Source of the DNA: JBBQTU01 sp038213005
GTDB lineage: Bacteria; Planctomycetota; Phycisphaerae; Tepidisphaerales; Tepidisphaeraceae
Direction: 5' to 3'
Assembly: GCA_038213005.1 (NCBI GenBank)
Contig: JBBQTU010000001.1
Location: 1 to 62,210 of the forward strand
DNA length: 62,210 nt
In this document: piece after piece, positions 8,556 through 17,547 of the stretch
Layout: each line of letters opens with the position of its first letter
Position numbering within the stretch: position 1 is the stretch's first letter
Position numbers and translations under genes: made by a program
Notes under the pieces: generated by a model
The model's database searches: none
What the model was told of the DNA's origin: nothing
Seen by the model: the letters and a program-made list of their open reading frames with translations, nothing else

Positions 8556-9593
8556 TCAGCCAGCCGGCTGTCGCGCGGTGGCGTCGGCGATTTGGGCCGG
8601 AAGCGGGGCCTCGTAGCGGTAGTCGGGGTCCACGCGCTGCTTCACCTGGATGTCGGCGATCTCGCGCCAGGTGCCGATCAGGCCCTTGGTCGGCGGCAGA
8701 TCCGCGGAGATCTCGCGATGTAGCGTCCCAAGCCGGTAGCAGGGAACGCCGGGGTACATGTGATGCTCGGTGTGATAGTTCATGTGCCAATAGAGGAACC
8801 GGAGCAGTGGATTCAGGCGGATCGTGCGGCAACACAGCCGGTAATCGGGGACGTTGTCCCGCAGGCCGACGTGCTGGGTGTTATTGCAGAGAAACTGCAA
8901 CCATCCGCCGTAGTATGGCGCGAAGGTCACCAGCACCAGCAGCATCCACCAGTGGAACCAGACGGCGGCCGCGGCGATGAGCAGGTGCCCGACCAGGATT
9001 GTTCTGGCCCACGCCACGGCTTCTCTTCGTTTCTGCTGCTCGCCGGGCGCGTAGAGTTTCAGTTCCCACTGCCCGCTGAACCGCCCCGCCGCGATGCGCC
9101 ACGTCTGCTTCAGCGTCCACCAGAATCCCAGCGGGTTCACGATCGCATTCCTCAGGAAGTCTGCGCGGGTCAGTTTGATTGGCAGCACCACCTCCAGGTC
9201 ATCCGGCGGATGCAGCGTATAGCGATGATGCCGCAGATGACTCGTCCAGAACATGCGGTGGTTGATCCATCCCATGAAGGCAAAGAGGTGCTCAAAGAGG
9301 CTGTTGAGCCCTCGATTGCGGAAGACCGACTTGTGCCCCAACTCATGCACGGCGTTAATCTGGAACGCGTAGCAGGTGCCATGCACGAAGATCAGCGGAA
9401 GGGTCGCCCAGAGCGGCCAGTGGTATGCGGAGTACCAGGTGAGTGAAGCCGTGACGAGCAGGATCGCCAGGTAGCCGCCGGCCTGCAGCAGCCCCAAGGC
9501 ATTGCTGCGCGTGTTGAGCGACTTCATCAATTCCCGGCTCAGCGGGCTGCGATACCAATCGATCGGCTTTCCCGCGTCCTCATCCGACGACAT
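8556..9593 (-). CDS. Membrane fatty-acid desaturase family protein
   Basis: A 345-residue integral membrane protein with the three histidine boxes of the desaturase/hydroxylase superfamily: HELGHK (about residue 86), SHLRHHRYT (about 118), and HMNYHTEHHMYP (about 268), with NNTQHVGL as the adjacent conserved segment. Hydrophobic stretches flank the boxes near residues 38-80 and 200-235. The di-iron site would introduce a double bond or hydroxyl group into an acyl chain or other lipid. The substrate cannot be read from the sequence. It is divergent from the suf operon and stands alone. Confidence 0.88.
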   Translation of the reverse strand: MSSDEDAGKPIDWYRSPLSRELMKSLNTRSNALGLLQAGGYLAILLVTASLTWYSAYHWPLWATLPLIFVHGTCYAFQINAVHELGHKSVFRNRGLNSLFEHLFAFMGWINHRMFWTSHLRHHRYTLHPPDDLEVVLPIKLTRADFLRNAIVNPLGFWWTLKQTWRIAAGRFSGQWELKLYAPGEQQKRREAVAWARTILVGHLLIAAAAVWFHWWMLLVLVTFAPYYGGWLQFLCNNTQHVGLRDNVPDYRLCCRTIRLNPLLRFLYWHMNYHTEHHMYPGVPCYRLGTLHREISADLPPTKGLIGTWREIADIQVKQRVDPDYRYEAPLPAQIADATARQPAG

Positions 9594-9711
9594 AAATCAC
9601 CTCGCGTTGGCCCCATGCCCTGTCAAGCGCCGCTCCATCGTCGCCACGACGATGACTCGTTCGCCAGCATCCTATGATAGGGCGGTGCCGGGAAAAGTCG
9701 GAAACTCGCGG

Positions 9712-9740
9712 ATGACAAACCGGTGCCAGACCGGTATACT
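9712..9740 (+). promoter_or_regulatory. Predicted promoter of the suf operon
   Basis: ATGACA (9712-9717), a 17-bp spacer and TATACT (9735-9740). The expected transcription start is near 9747, just inside the palindrome at 9746-9766. The sufB start at 9805 leaves a leader of about 58 nt. Confidence 0.6.
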
Positions 9741-9745
9741 TGTGG

Positions 9746-9766
9746 CGTTGAGATTCAGTCTCAACG
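9746..9766 (+). promoter_or_regulatory. Operator-like palindrome at the suf transcription start
   Basis: CGTTGAGA, TTCAG, TCTCAACG: perfect 8-bp arms around a 5-bp centre, overlapping the predicted start site. Its placement suits a repressor. Fe-S and iron regulators (Fur, IscR/Rrf2-type SufR) are the usual controllers of suf operons, and the TGAGA/TCTCA arms are compatible with a Fur-like site. No regulator gene is adjacent, so the binding protein is unknown. A simple mRNA hairpin is the alternative. Confidence 0.5.
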
Positions 9767-9804
9767 AGTGCGGTACAGCTTGAGGTCGCTTACCCAAGGC
9801 GTCT

Positions 9805-11244
<1,440 letters not shown>

Positions 11245-11245
11245 G

Positions 11246-11406
11246 CTGTTTCACCACGAAGTGGCGAAGCAACGAAGAAGCACGAAGTTGTTACGAGGAC
11301 AGAAGCAGATGAACCGCAACGGCGTGAAGATCGATGCGAGCAAGCAGAGGACCTTACGCTTGGCTTCTGTACCCGCTTCGTTGCTTCGTCGCTTCGTGGT
11401 GAGAAA
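11246..11406. repeat. Inverted-repeat element in the sufB-sufC spacer
   Basis: A left arm beginning TTTCACCACGAAGTGGCGAA and continuing GCAACGAAG is mirrored by a right arm (about 11371-11406) ending CGCTTCGTGGTGAGAAA. About 28 bp can pair around a core of roughly 90 bp. The arms are built of short ACGAAG-type units. A similar element fills the sufC-sufD spacer, and a half-like relative lies at 32010-32072. Confidence 0.7.
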
Positions 11407-11421
11407 CGAGAACTGCAGACT

Positions 11422-12201
11422 ATGGCATTACTAGAAATAAAAGACTTGTGCGCGAAGGTGGCCGGGCCGACCGGCCGAGCCATTCTCAAGGGCGTGAACC
11501 TCACGCTGGATTCGGGGCAGACGCACGCGATTATGGGCAAGAACGGCTCGGGCAAGAGCACGCTGTGTCAGGTGCTGGCCGGGCGCGAGGCGTACCAAGT
11601 CACCGGCGGCTCGGTCACCTATGACGGCAAAGACCTCTTTGCCCTGTCGGCCGAGGAGCGCGCCCGCGAGGGGCTGTTCCTGGGGTTTCAGTATCCGGTG
11701 GAGATCCCGGGCGTCAGCACCAGCTACTTCCTCAAGGCAGCGGTGAATGCCATTCGCAAACATCGTGGCGAGAAGGAACTGGACGCGGCGGAGTTCCTGC
11801 GACTGGTCAAGCAGAAGATGAAGCTGCTGGGCATGGACCAGAGCTTCATGAATCGCGCGGTCAACGAAGGGTTCTCCGGCGGCGAGAAGAAGCGAAACGA
11901 GATTTTTCAGATGGCGGTGATCAACCCGCGCCTGTCGCTCCTGGATGAGACGGACAGCGGGCTAGACATTGACGCTCTCAAGACCGTCGCCCATGGGGTA
12001 AACGTGGTGAAAGAGCAGGACCCCAACAAGACGATCCTGCTGGTGACGCATTATCAGCGGCTGCTGAACTTCATCGTGCCGGATCAAGTACACGTGATGA
12101 TCGACGGCCGGATTGTTAAAAGCGGCGGCAAAGAGCTGGCCCTGGTGCTGGAAGAGCGCGGCTACGACTGGCTGGAGAAGGAAGCGGCGGCCGCGGTCTG
12201 A
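11422..12201 (+). CDS. sufC: Fe-S cluster assembly ATPase SufC
   Basis: SufC is the ABC-type ATPase that drives conformational change in SufBC2D. In 259 residues it shows the Walker A GKNGSGKST, the family-specific Q-loop region FLGFQYPVEIPGVS, the signature FSGGEKKRNEI, the Walker B segment LSLLDETDSGLDIDAL and the switch His in LLVTHYQRLL. It has no membrane domain, as expected. It is flanked on both sides by inverted-repeat elements. Confidence 0.97.
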   Translation: MALLEIKDLCAKVAGPTGRAILKGVNLTLDSGQTHAIMGKNGSGKSTLCQVLAGREAYQVTGGSVTYDGKDLFALSAEERAREGLFLGFQYPVEIPGVSTSYFLKAAVNAIRKHRGEKELDAAEFLRLVKQKMKLLGMDQSFMNRAVNEGFSGGEKKRNEIFQMAVINPRLSLLDETDSGLDIDALKTVAHGVNVVKEQDPNKTILLVTHYQRLLNFIVPDQVHVMIDGRIVKSGGKELALVLEERGYDWLEKEAAAAV

Positions 12202-12216
12202 ATGTGTGGTGTTCTC

Positions 12217-12350
12217 TTTCACCACCAAGACTCAAAGACACGAAGTGCCACGAAGAGGAGACAGAGACGGCGAGGAGCAGAACAACCAACGGCAACAGCC
12301 GACAGGACGATCTTTGTGAGGCTTCGTGCCTTGGTGCCTTTGTGGTGAAG
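12217..12350. repeat. Inverted-repeat element in the sufC-sufD spacer
   Basis: The left arm TTCACCACCAAGACTCAAAG followed by ACACGAAG pairs with a right arm (about 12318-12350) reading GAGGCTTCGTGCCTTGGTG then CCTTTGTGGTGAA. About 28 bp of imperfect stem surround a core of about 70 bp. It has the same architecture as the element at 11246-11406 but a different core, suggesting two members of one family rather than a recent duplication. Confidence 0.7.
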
Positions 12351-12388
12351 ATGAGTACCGGACGCATTAGCTGCGTGCAAGGGATGCA

Positions 12389-13729
12389 ATGACTGAGATT
12401 ATTGAAACTCCGACATGGACCCGGTTCGCCAAGGCGAGCGAAGTGGAAGGTCTGCGCACGCTCCAGGCGGCCGGGCGGCAGCGGTTTGATGATGCCGGAC
12501 TGGAACTGGACGCCGAGGAGTGGCGCTTCACCAATATCGGCCCGCTGATCCAGGCGGCCGGTTCAGCAGTGCTCTGTGAGGCATCGGCCAGCGCGGGGAT
12601 TGCCACCGATGCGGTTCTGGCAGCCAACAGCCTGCGGGAGTACGGTGCCATCGAACTGGTTTTCGTGAATGGCCAATTTGCTCCTCAGTTGTCGGCACTG
12701 GGCGTCCTGCCCCGAGGGCTGTATGTGGGGCCGCTGTCGGGCATGCCACGACTCGCGGAGTCCATTGGCAGCCAGACGCGTCTTGCCAAGACTCCGTTCA
12801 TCGCACTGAACGCGGCGTTCCTGGGTGACCCAGCCGTGGTGCATGTCGCGCGAGGCGCGGCGATCGACCGGCCGATCCACGTGCTGGCGATCGCGACAGC
12901 ATCGCAGCCATGCATGGTGCATCCACGCTTGCTGGTCGTACTCGATGAAGGCGCTTCGGCACAGTTGGCCGAGACCTACGCCAGCAGCACCACCGGCGAC
13001 TTTTTCTGCAATGCGGTGACCGAGATCATCCTGGGCCAGGATGCCGTGCTGGACCACGTGAGCGTGAACGTGCAGGGTGACAGCGCCTATCACGTCCAGG
13101 CCACCGGTGTGTCGCTGGGGCGAGCGGCCGAGTTCGTCACCCATGCAGTGACGCTGGATACCAAATGGACGCGCAATGACCTGGAGATCAGCCTGGACGG
13201 CAATCACGCGCACGCCACCCTCAACGGCGCGGTGCTGCTGACCCGGTCGCACTTCTGCGACAACCACACGCTGATCCGCCATGAGCAGCCCGAGTGCACC
13301 AGCCATGAGTTGTACAAGCACGTGATCGACGACAAGGCGTTTGGCGTGTTCAAGGGAAAGATACTGGTCCGCCCCGGCGCGCAGAAAACCGACGCGAAAC
13401 AGACCAACAAGACGCTGCTGGTCAGCGATTCAGCAGGGATGGAATCGATGCCGGCGCTGGAGATTTACGCCGACGATGTGAAATGCACGCACGGTTCGAC
13501 GACTGGCCCGCTGGATGAAGAGATGGTTTTTTACCTGCGGTCACGTGGTCTGAGCCACGAGGCGGCCCGCTCGTTGCTGACGTATGCCTTCGCGGCGGAC
13601 GTCACGCGGCGGATTCGCATCGAAGCCATCCGTCGCCGAATAGAAGACTACATTGCAGCCCAGCAGGATCTGCCCATGGACTTGCGGATTACAGAGTCGG
13701 CAGCGCATGATGAGGCGGTTCGAGGATAA
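12389..13729 (+). CDS. sufD: Fe-S cluster assembly protein SufD
   Basis: SufD is the SufB paralogue that completes the SufBC2D scaffold and contributes to iron acquisition. The 446-residue protein has the divergent N-terminal domain (DAEEWRFTNIGPLI) and the conserved beta-helix core near the C-terminus: LLTRSHFCDNHTLIRHEQPECTSHELYKHV, GKILVRPGAQKTDAKQTNKTLL, YADDVKCTHGSTTGPLDEEMVFYLRSRGL. The conserved His in CTHGSTTG is present. It ends 10 bp before sufSE, implying cotranscription. Confidence 0.95.
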   Translation: MTEIIETPTWTRFAKASEVEGLRTLQAAGRQRFDDAGLELDAEEWRFTNIGPLIQAAGSAVLCEASASAGIATDAVLAANSLREYGAIELVFVNGQFAPQLSALGVLPRGLYVGPLSGMPRLAESIGSQTRLAKTPFIALNAAFLGDPAVVHVARGAAIDRPIHVLAIATASQPCMVHPRLLVVLDEGASAQLAETYASSTTGDFFCNAVTEIILGQDAVLDHVSVNVQGDSAYHVQATGVSLGRAAEFVTHAVTLDTKWTRNDLEISLDGNHAHATLNGAVLLTRSHFCDNHTLIRHEQPECTSHELYKHVIDDKAFGVFKGKILVRPGAQKTDAKQTNKTLLVSDSAGMESMPALEIYADDVKCTHGSTTGPLDEEMVFYLRSRGLSHEAARSLLTYAFAADVTRRIRIEAIRRRIEDYIAAQQDLPMDLRITESAAHDEAVRG

Positions 13730-13739
13730 GCGGATAACT

Positions 13740-15554
13740 ATGCGTTCGATATCGGCGATCAACCTGGCGTGCGGCGACTTTCCCAAGCGGTGCGATGATT
13801 GTCTGCGCACCTTTGATGCGTCCGCGATCCGTCGCGAGTTCCCGATCCTGCACTCGCAGATGAACGGCCGGCCGCTGGTCTATCTGGACAACGGCGCCAG
13901 CACCCAGAAGCCGCGCGTGGTCATCGATCGCCTCGCCCGCTACTACCAGAGCGAGCACGCCAATGTGCATCGCGGCGTCTACCAGCTCAGCCAGACCGCG
14001 ACGGCCGAATATGAGGCCGCCCGCGAGAAGGTGCGATCGTTCATCAATGCCGCCAGCGTGCGTGAGGTGATCTTCACCCGCGGGACCACCGATGGCATCA
14101 ACCTGGTCGCCAGCAGCTTCGGCCGCAGGTTTCTCAAAAGCGGCGATGAGATCCTGATCTCGGCGATGGAGCACCATTCCAACATCGTCCCGTGGCAGAT
14201 CGCAGCCCAGCAGGCCGGCGCCACCGTGCGGGTGATCCCGATCAACGACCAGGGCGAACTGCTGATCGATGAACTGGTCCGCATGCTCAGCCCGCGGGTC
14301 AAACTGGTGGCGGTCAGCCACCTGTCCAACGTCTTGGGCACGATCAACCCCGTCGAGCAGATCACCAGCATCACCCATGAGCACGGCGCCAAGGTGCTGG
14401 TCGACGGCGCGCAGTGGGTGGGGCATTTCCCAACCGATGTCCAGGAGATCGGCTGCGACTTCTACGTATTTTCCGGGCACAAAATGTTCGCCCCCACCGG
14501 CATCGGCATACTCTATGGCCGGGCCGAGTTGCTGGAGGCCATGCCCCCCTACCAAGGCGGCGGCGACATGATCGAAACCGTCGCGTTTGAGAATACCACG
14601 TACGCCGACCTGCCCTACAAGTTTGAGGCCGGCACGCCCAGCATCGCCGATGCCATCGGACTGGGCACGACCGTCGACTTCCTTCGCCGGATCGGGTTTG
14701 AGAACCTGGTCTATTACGAACATGGGCTCTTGCGGTATGCGGAGAGCCGCCTGCGCCAGGTGCCCGGCCTGCGCATGATCGGCACCGCCAACAATAAGAG
14801 CAGCGTGGTGTCTTTCGTCATGGAAGATCCGCCCGTGGCGACGATCGACATCGGGGCGCATCTGGACAAAGCCGGCATCGCCATCCGCACCGGCCACCAT
14901 TGCTGCATGCCGCTGATGAAGCGCATGGGGATCGAATCCGCCGCCCGGGCATCCCTGGCCTTCTACAACACCCCGGCCGACATCGACCGCCTGGCCGAGT
15001 CGCTGCTGGAACTTCAGGCCACGGAAAAACGCCGCGCCCTGGCAACCGTCCCATCCGCCATGTCAGCCGGACTGCAATGGCCCGAACCCTTTGCAGACTC
15101 GCCCGAAGCCGCCGCCGAGGAAATGGCCGACGATCTGGCCCTGTTCGATGGCTGGGAGGAGCGCGATGCGTTCATCCTCGAACTGGGCGAGAAACTCCCA
15201 CCCATGCCAGCCGAGCTGAAGGTCGAGCAGTGCCGCGTTCACGGCTGCATGAGCACCGTCCACATGGTCGGCCGCAAACGCCCCGGAACCACTGATGCCG
15301 TCGACATCCTGGCCGACTCTGATGCCCACCTGGTCCGCGGCCTGGTCGGCCTGCTGCAGCACGTCTACTCCGGCCAGCCGGCCGACAAGATCCTCGCCTT
15401 TGACTTCGACAGCTTTCTCCGGCGCGTCGGCCTGGACAAACACCTCTCCATGGGCCGCCGCAGCGGCCTGGAAGGCATGACCAAACGCATCCGCCTCATG
15501 GCCGGCTCGCTCAAAGAAGGCGGCCGCCTCCCAGCCGAGTACGCGGTGGCATAG
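13740..15554 (+). CDS. sufS: Cysteine desulfurase SufS fused to SufE
   Basis: The first ~410 residues are a group II cysteine desulfurase, which removes sulfur from L-cysteine using PLP: NVHRGVYQLSQTAT, the PLP lysine in SGHKMFAPTGIG, and the active Cys in RTGHHCCMPLM. The last ~150 residues match SufE, the sulfur acceptor that passes sulfane sulfur to SufB. Its acceptor Cys lies in CRVHGCMSTVHMVG, followed by HLVRGLVGLLQHVYSG. The linker is about 30 residues. ATG 13740 was chosen because it lies 11 bases after the sufD stop with GAGGATAAG upstream; the open frame extends into sufD. The fusion would keep donor and acceptor at 1:1. Confidence 0.95.
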   Translation: MRSISAINLACGDFPKRCDDCLRTFDASAIRREFPILHSQMNGRPLVYLDNGASTQKPRVVIDRLARYYQSEHANVHRGVYQLSQTATAEYEAAREKVRSFINAASVREVIFTRGTTDGINLVASSFGRRFLKSGDEILISAMEHHSNIVPWQIAAQQAGATVRVIPINDQGELLIDELVRMLSPRVKLVAVSHLSNVLGTINPVEQITSITHEHGAKVLVDGAQWVGHFPTDVQEIGCDFYVFSGHKMFAPTGIGILYGRAELLEAMPPYQGGGDMIETVAFENTTYADLPYKFEAGTPSIADAIGLGTTVDFLRRIGFENLVYYEHGLLRYAESRLRQVPGLRMIGTANNKSSVVSFVMEDPPVATIDIGAHLDKAGIAIRTGHHCCMPLMKRMGIESAARASLAFYNTPADIDRLAESLLELQATEKRRALATVPSAMSAGLQWPEPFADSPEAAAEEMADDLALFDGWEERDAFILELGEKLPPMPAELKVEQCRVHGCMSTVHMVGRKRPGTTDAVDILADSDAHLVRGLVGLLQHVYSGQPADKILAFDFDSFLRRVGLDKHLSMGRRSGLEGMTKRIRLMAGSLKEGGRLPAEYAVA

Positions 15555-15583
15555 AGCGGAAGCCCGAGACGCAGCCCCGGCAT

Positions 15584-15688
15584 CTATTTCAGCAGTTGCA
15601 CCAATCGCGGGAACCTGAGCAGGCCGCTGTCGTCTTGCTCGAGCTTGCCGACCGGGTGCCCGTGCAGATGCACAATGAGTCGCTTCAT
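15584..15688 (-). pseudogene. HipA toxin N-terminal remnant
   Basis: A 34-codon ORF reads MKRLIVHLHGHPVGKLEQ and continues DDSGLLRFPRLVQLLK before a stop. The first 25 residues match the start of HipA-type kinases (a beta strand, then VG.L..D..G.LRF.Y). All kinase domains are gone. Its ATG overlaps the hipB remnant stop as ATGA, the normal hipBA arrangement. Confidence 0.65.
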
Positions 15689-15837
15689 CGCCGTTCACCT
15701 CCCAACGCTTGGCCGCCAGGAAGGCCGATCTCCAAGACGAACCCGAGCGACTGCAATACATCCAGGGCCTTGCCGATCTGACACGTAGCCTTCCCCTTCT
15801 CCAGATCGATATCGGGAACATATTGCGATGTTCCCAT
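15685..15837 (-). pseudogene. HipB antitoxin C-terminal remnant
   Basis: A 50-codon ORF from ATG 15837 contains DLEKGKATCQIGKALDVLQS then LGFVLEI, typical of the end of HipB-type Xre regulators (a helix followed by a short beta strand). The DNA-binding helix-turn-helix is missing. With the adjacent hipA fragment it marks a deleted hipBA toxin-antitoxin module next to tRNA-Ile. Confidence 0.6.
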
Positions 15838-15952
15838 CCCATTTCATGGGATTATTCTTGAGCGGTGCTCTTTCCGCAGGCTGTGCCGCAAGGGTTGGCT
15901 CAAGACGGGAAACTCCCGCACATGCCGGCCGGCGGTAGAAGGAGCCGGAGTG

Positions 15953-15980
15953 TTGACAGACCCTTTCACGCCCATAGAAT
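15953..15980 (+). promoter_or_regulatory. Promoter of tRNA-Ile
   Basis: A consensus TTGACA (15953-15958), a 16-bp spacer and TAGAAT (15975-15980). The start would be near 15987, about 24 nt before the mature tRNA. Confidence 0.7.
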
Positions 15981-16010
15981 GCCGAATCTCGCTTGGGAAC
16001 CCCCAAGCTG

Positions 16011-16084
16011 GGGCTCGTAGCTCAGTTGGTTAGAGCGCGTCCCTGATAAGGACGAGGTCGGACGTTCGAATCGTCTCGGGCCCA
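16011..16084 (+). tRNA. tRNA-Ile (anticodon GAT)
   Basis: A 74-nt cloverleaf: acceptor GGGCTCG pairing with CGGGCCC (with one G-U), D-arm GCTCAGTTGGTTAGAGC, anticodon stem GTCC/GGAC with loop CTGATAA (anticodon GAT at 16045-16047), T-loop TTCGAAT and discriminator A. CCA is not encoded. In many bacteria this tRNA sits in the rRNA operon; here it stands alone with its own promoter and a downstream hairpin. Confidence 0.95.
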
Positions 16085-16126
16085 TTTTCCTGCAAGACCA
16101 GTGTTTGCAGGAAGCGAACAGGAAGT

Positions 16127-16156
16127 GACAAGACCCCGGTTTCCCGGGGTCTTGTC
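16127..16156 (+). terminator. Intrinsic terminator-like hairpin after tRNA-Ile
   Basis: GACAAGACCCCGG and CCGGGGTCTTGTC form a perfect 13-bp stem with a 4-nt loop, followed by GTTT. A smaller hairpin (TCCTGCAA ... TTGCAGGA) lies between it and the tRNA at 16088-16112. The short T-run makes efficiency uncertain. Confidence 0.65.
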
Positions 16157-16268
16157 GTTTACCAGTCACCCGCCCCGGCCGCGTAACCGCCTGTTGCCAT
16201 CCGGCGCCACTGCGATGCAGGCTTGCCCCGAGCTCAGCCAGCGCCTTTATGATGTGAACAGAAGCCCC

Positions 16269-16297
16269 CTGTCGCCTCCGCAAGTCCTCTGTATAAT
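16269..16297 (+). promoter_or_regulatory. pyrH promoter, matching the frr promoter
   Basis: CTGTCG (16269-16274), 17 bp, TATAAT (16292-16297). The frr promoter 1.2 kb downstream reads CTGTCC-N17-TATAAT within the same CCCCTGTC ... TCTGTATAATCG frame. With the pyrH ATG at 16308, the predicted 5' leader is only a few nucleotides, so pyrH may be translated as a leaderless or near-leaderless mRNA. Confidence 0.55.
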
Positions 16298-16307
16298 CGC
16301 CCCTGAC

Positions 16308-17057
16308 ATGGCAGAATCGAACACCACAACCACCGCGGCGTCGGCCTCTCAATACAAACGCGTGCTGATGAAAGTCAGCGGCGAAGGCCTCTGCGAAGAA
16401 GGATCCTTCGGCATCCGCGGCCCTGAACTCGAAGCCGTCGCTCAGGAATGCGTTGACATCTGCCGGATGGGGGTCCAGCTCGCCATCGTCGTCGGCGGGG
16501 GCAACTTCATCCGCGGATCGACTTTCACCCAGGCCCCGCACGTGCAGCGGGCGACGGCCGACTATATGGGCATGCTCGCCACGGTGATCAACGCCTTGGC
16601 GCTGCAAGAAACGATGGAAGGCCTCGGCCAGCCGACGCGGGTCATGTCGGCGATCAACATCGCCAGCGTCTGCGAGCCGTTCATCCGCCGCCGGGCGATC
16701 CGCCACCTGGAAAAAGGCCGGGCGATCGTGCTGGCCGCCGGCACCGGCAATCCGTTTTTCACCACCGACACCTGTGCCGCATTGCGTGCGGCCGAGATCC
16801 ACGCCGATGTGCTGCTCAAGGCCACCAAGGTGGACGGCATCTACACCGCCGACCCCAAGAAGGATCCCACCGCCACGCGCTTTGACCAGATCACCTATCA
16901 CGAGTGCCTCACCCGGCAGCTCAAGGTGATGGATCAGGCGGCTTTTTCCCTGGCGATGGAACGCAAAGTGCCCATCGTTGTGTTCAACGCCAAAGTGCCC
17001 GGCAACATCGGCCGCGTGATCCGCGGCGAGAACGTCGGCACGCGGGTTGTGCCGTGA
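16308..17057 (+). CDS. pyrH: UMP kinase
   Basis: It phosphorylates UMP to UDP; it is a hexameric amino-acid-kinase-fold enzyme in the cytosol. The 249-residue product contains RVLMKVSGEGL near the N-terminus, VVGGGNFIRG (nucleotide binding), VLAAGTGNPFFTTDTCAALRA, LLKATKVDGIYTADPKKDP and FNAKVPGNIGRVIRGENVGT. ATG 16308 is chosen because the conserved fold starts about 18 residues later and the promoter lies immediately upstream; the open frame extends 5' into the tRNA terminator. pyrH and frr are neighbours in many bacteria, but here each has its own promoter. Confidence 0.96.
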   Translation: MAESNTTTTAASASQYKRVLMKVSGEGLCEEGSFGIRGPELEAVAQECVDICRMGVQLAIVVGGGNFIRGSTFTQAPHVQRATADYMGMLATVINALALQETMEGLGQPTRVMSAINIASVCEPFIRRRAIRHLEKGRAIVLAAGTGNPFFTTDTCAALRAAEIHADVLLKATKVDGIYTADPKKDPTATRFDQITYHECLTRQLKVMDQAAFSLAMERKVPIVVFNAKVPGNIGRVIRGENVGTRVVP

Positions 17058-17062
17058 TGAAT

Positions 17063-17113
17063 GGAGAGTTCATGAAATTTCAGCGTTGACCGCTGGAATT
17101 TCATGAACTCTCC
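17063..17113 (+). terminator. Very long hairpin after pyrH
   Basis: GGAGAGTTCATGAAATT and AATTTCATGAACTCTCC are a perfect 17-bp inverted repeat. Inside it CAGCG/CGCTG also pairs, giving about 22 bp with one mismatch and a 5-nt loop. It begins 5 bp after the pyrH stop and is followed by TATCTTT. It could terminate pyrH. Its A+T-rich arms, unlike the neighbourhood, could instead be the joined ends of a mobile element. Confidence 0.55.
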
Positions 17114-17119
17114 TATCTT

Positions 17120-17265
17120 TCGTGGATAGAGCTACTTACATCAGCGAACTGGATGAGCGATTCGCCATCGGTCCTGTTGTCGCATTGCTCGGGCCGCGTC
17201 AGGTCGGCAAGACCACGCTCGCTCGGATGTACTGCCGGGAGATGGGGCTGGATCCCGTCGATTAA
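17120..17265 (+). pseudogene. AAA/DUF4143-type ATPase N-terminal remnant
   Basis: The frame reads SYISELDERFAIGPVVALLG then PRQVGKTTLARMYCREMG and stops at 17265. The Walker A motif GPRQVGKTT and its context are typical of the stand-alone AAA_14/DUF4143 ATPases. The remaining ~350 residues are missing. An intact member of the family lies at 34344-35666. From 17266 to 17469 I recognise nothing. Confidence 0.65.
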
Positions 17266-17469
17266 CTGAAACTCGACTCCCTGCCGGTGGTGAGCCCGTT
17301 ACAGGCCGATTTCGCTCTCGCCGAAGGCGTCCGCGCCAAGTCCCTGGGCAAGGTCGTTGCCGAACTGGCAACTGTCGAATCGCGGTGAATCCAGGCACTG
17401 GCCGATGATGCCAGAACACAGCGACCCAATCGACGACAGGCGGCGAACTCGTCTGCGGTTCCATTTCCC

Positions 17470-17498
17470 CTGTCCCGCTCGCGACTCATCTGTATAAT
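17470..17498 (+). promoter_or_regulatory. frr promoter
   Basis: CTGTCC (17470-17475), 17 bp, TATAAT (17493-17498), nearly the same as the pyrH promoter. The expected leader before the frr ATG is about 43 nt and includes GGAAGAAGGAG as ribosome binding site. Confidence 0.55.
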
Positions 17499-17547
17499 CG
17501 ATTCCGTACATCAGGGACCAAGTACCCAAAGGAAGAAGGAGAACGCC

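Noticed and set aside
13689..14900. 403-codon ORF antisense to sufSE
   Set aside because: Shadow frame; SufS motifs on the plus strand are complete.
15863..15873. GGTGCTCTTTC before tRNA-Ile as another boxA
   Set aside because: It lies upstream of the tRNA promoter, and the bases after the core do not match the motif, so it could not act in that transcript.
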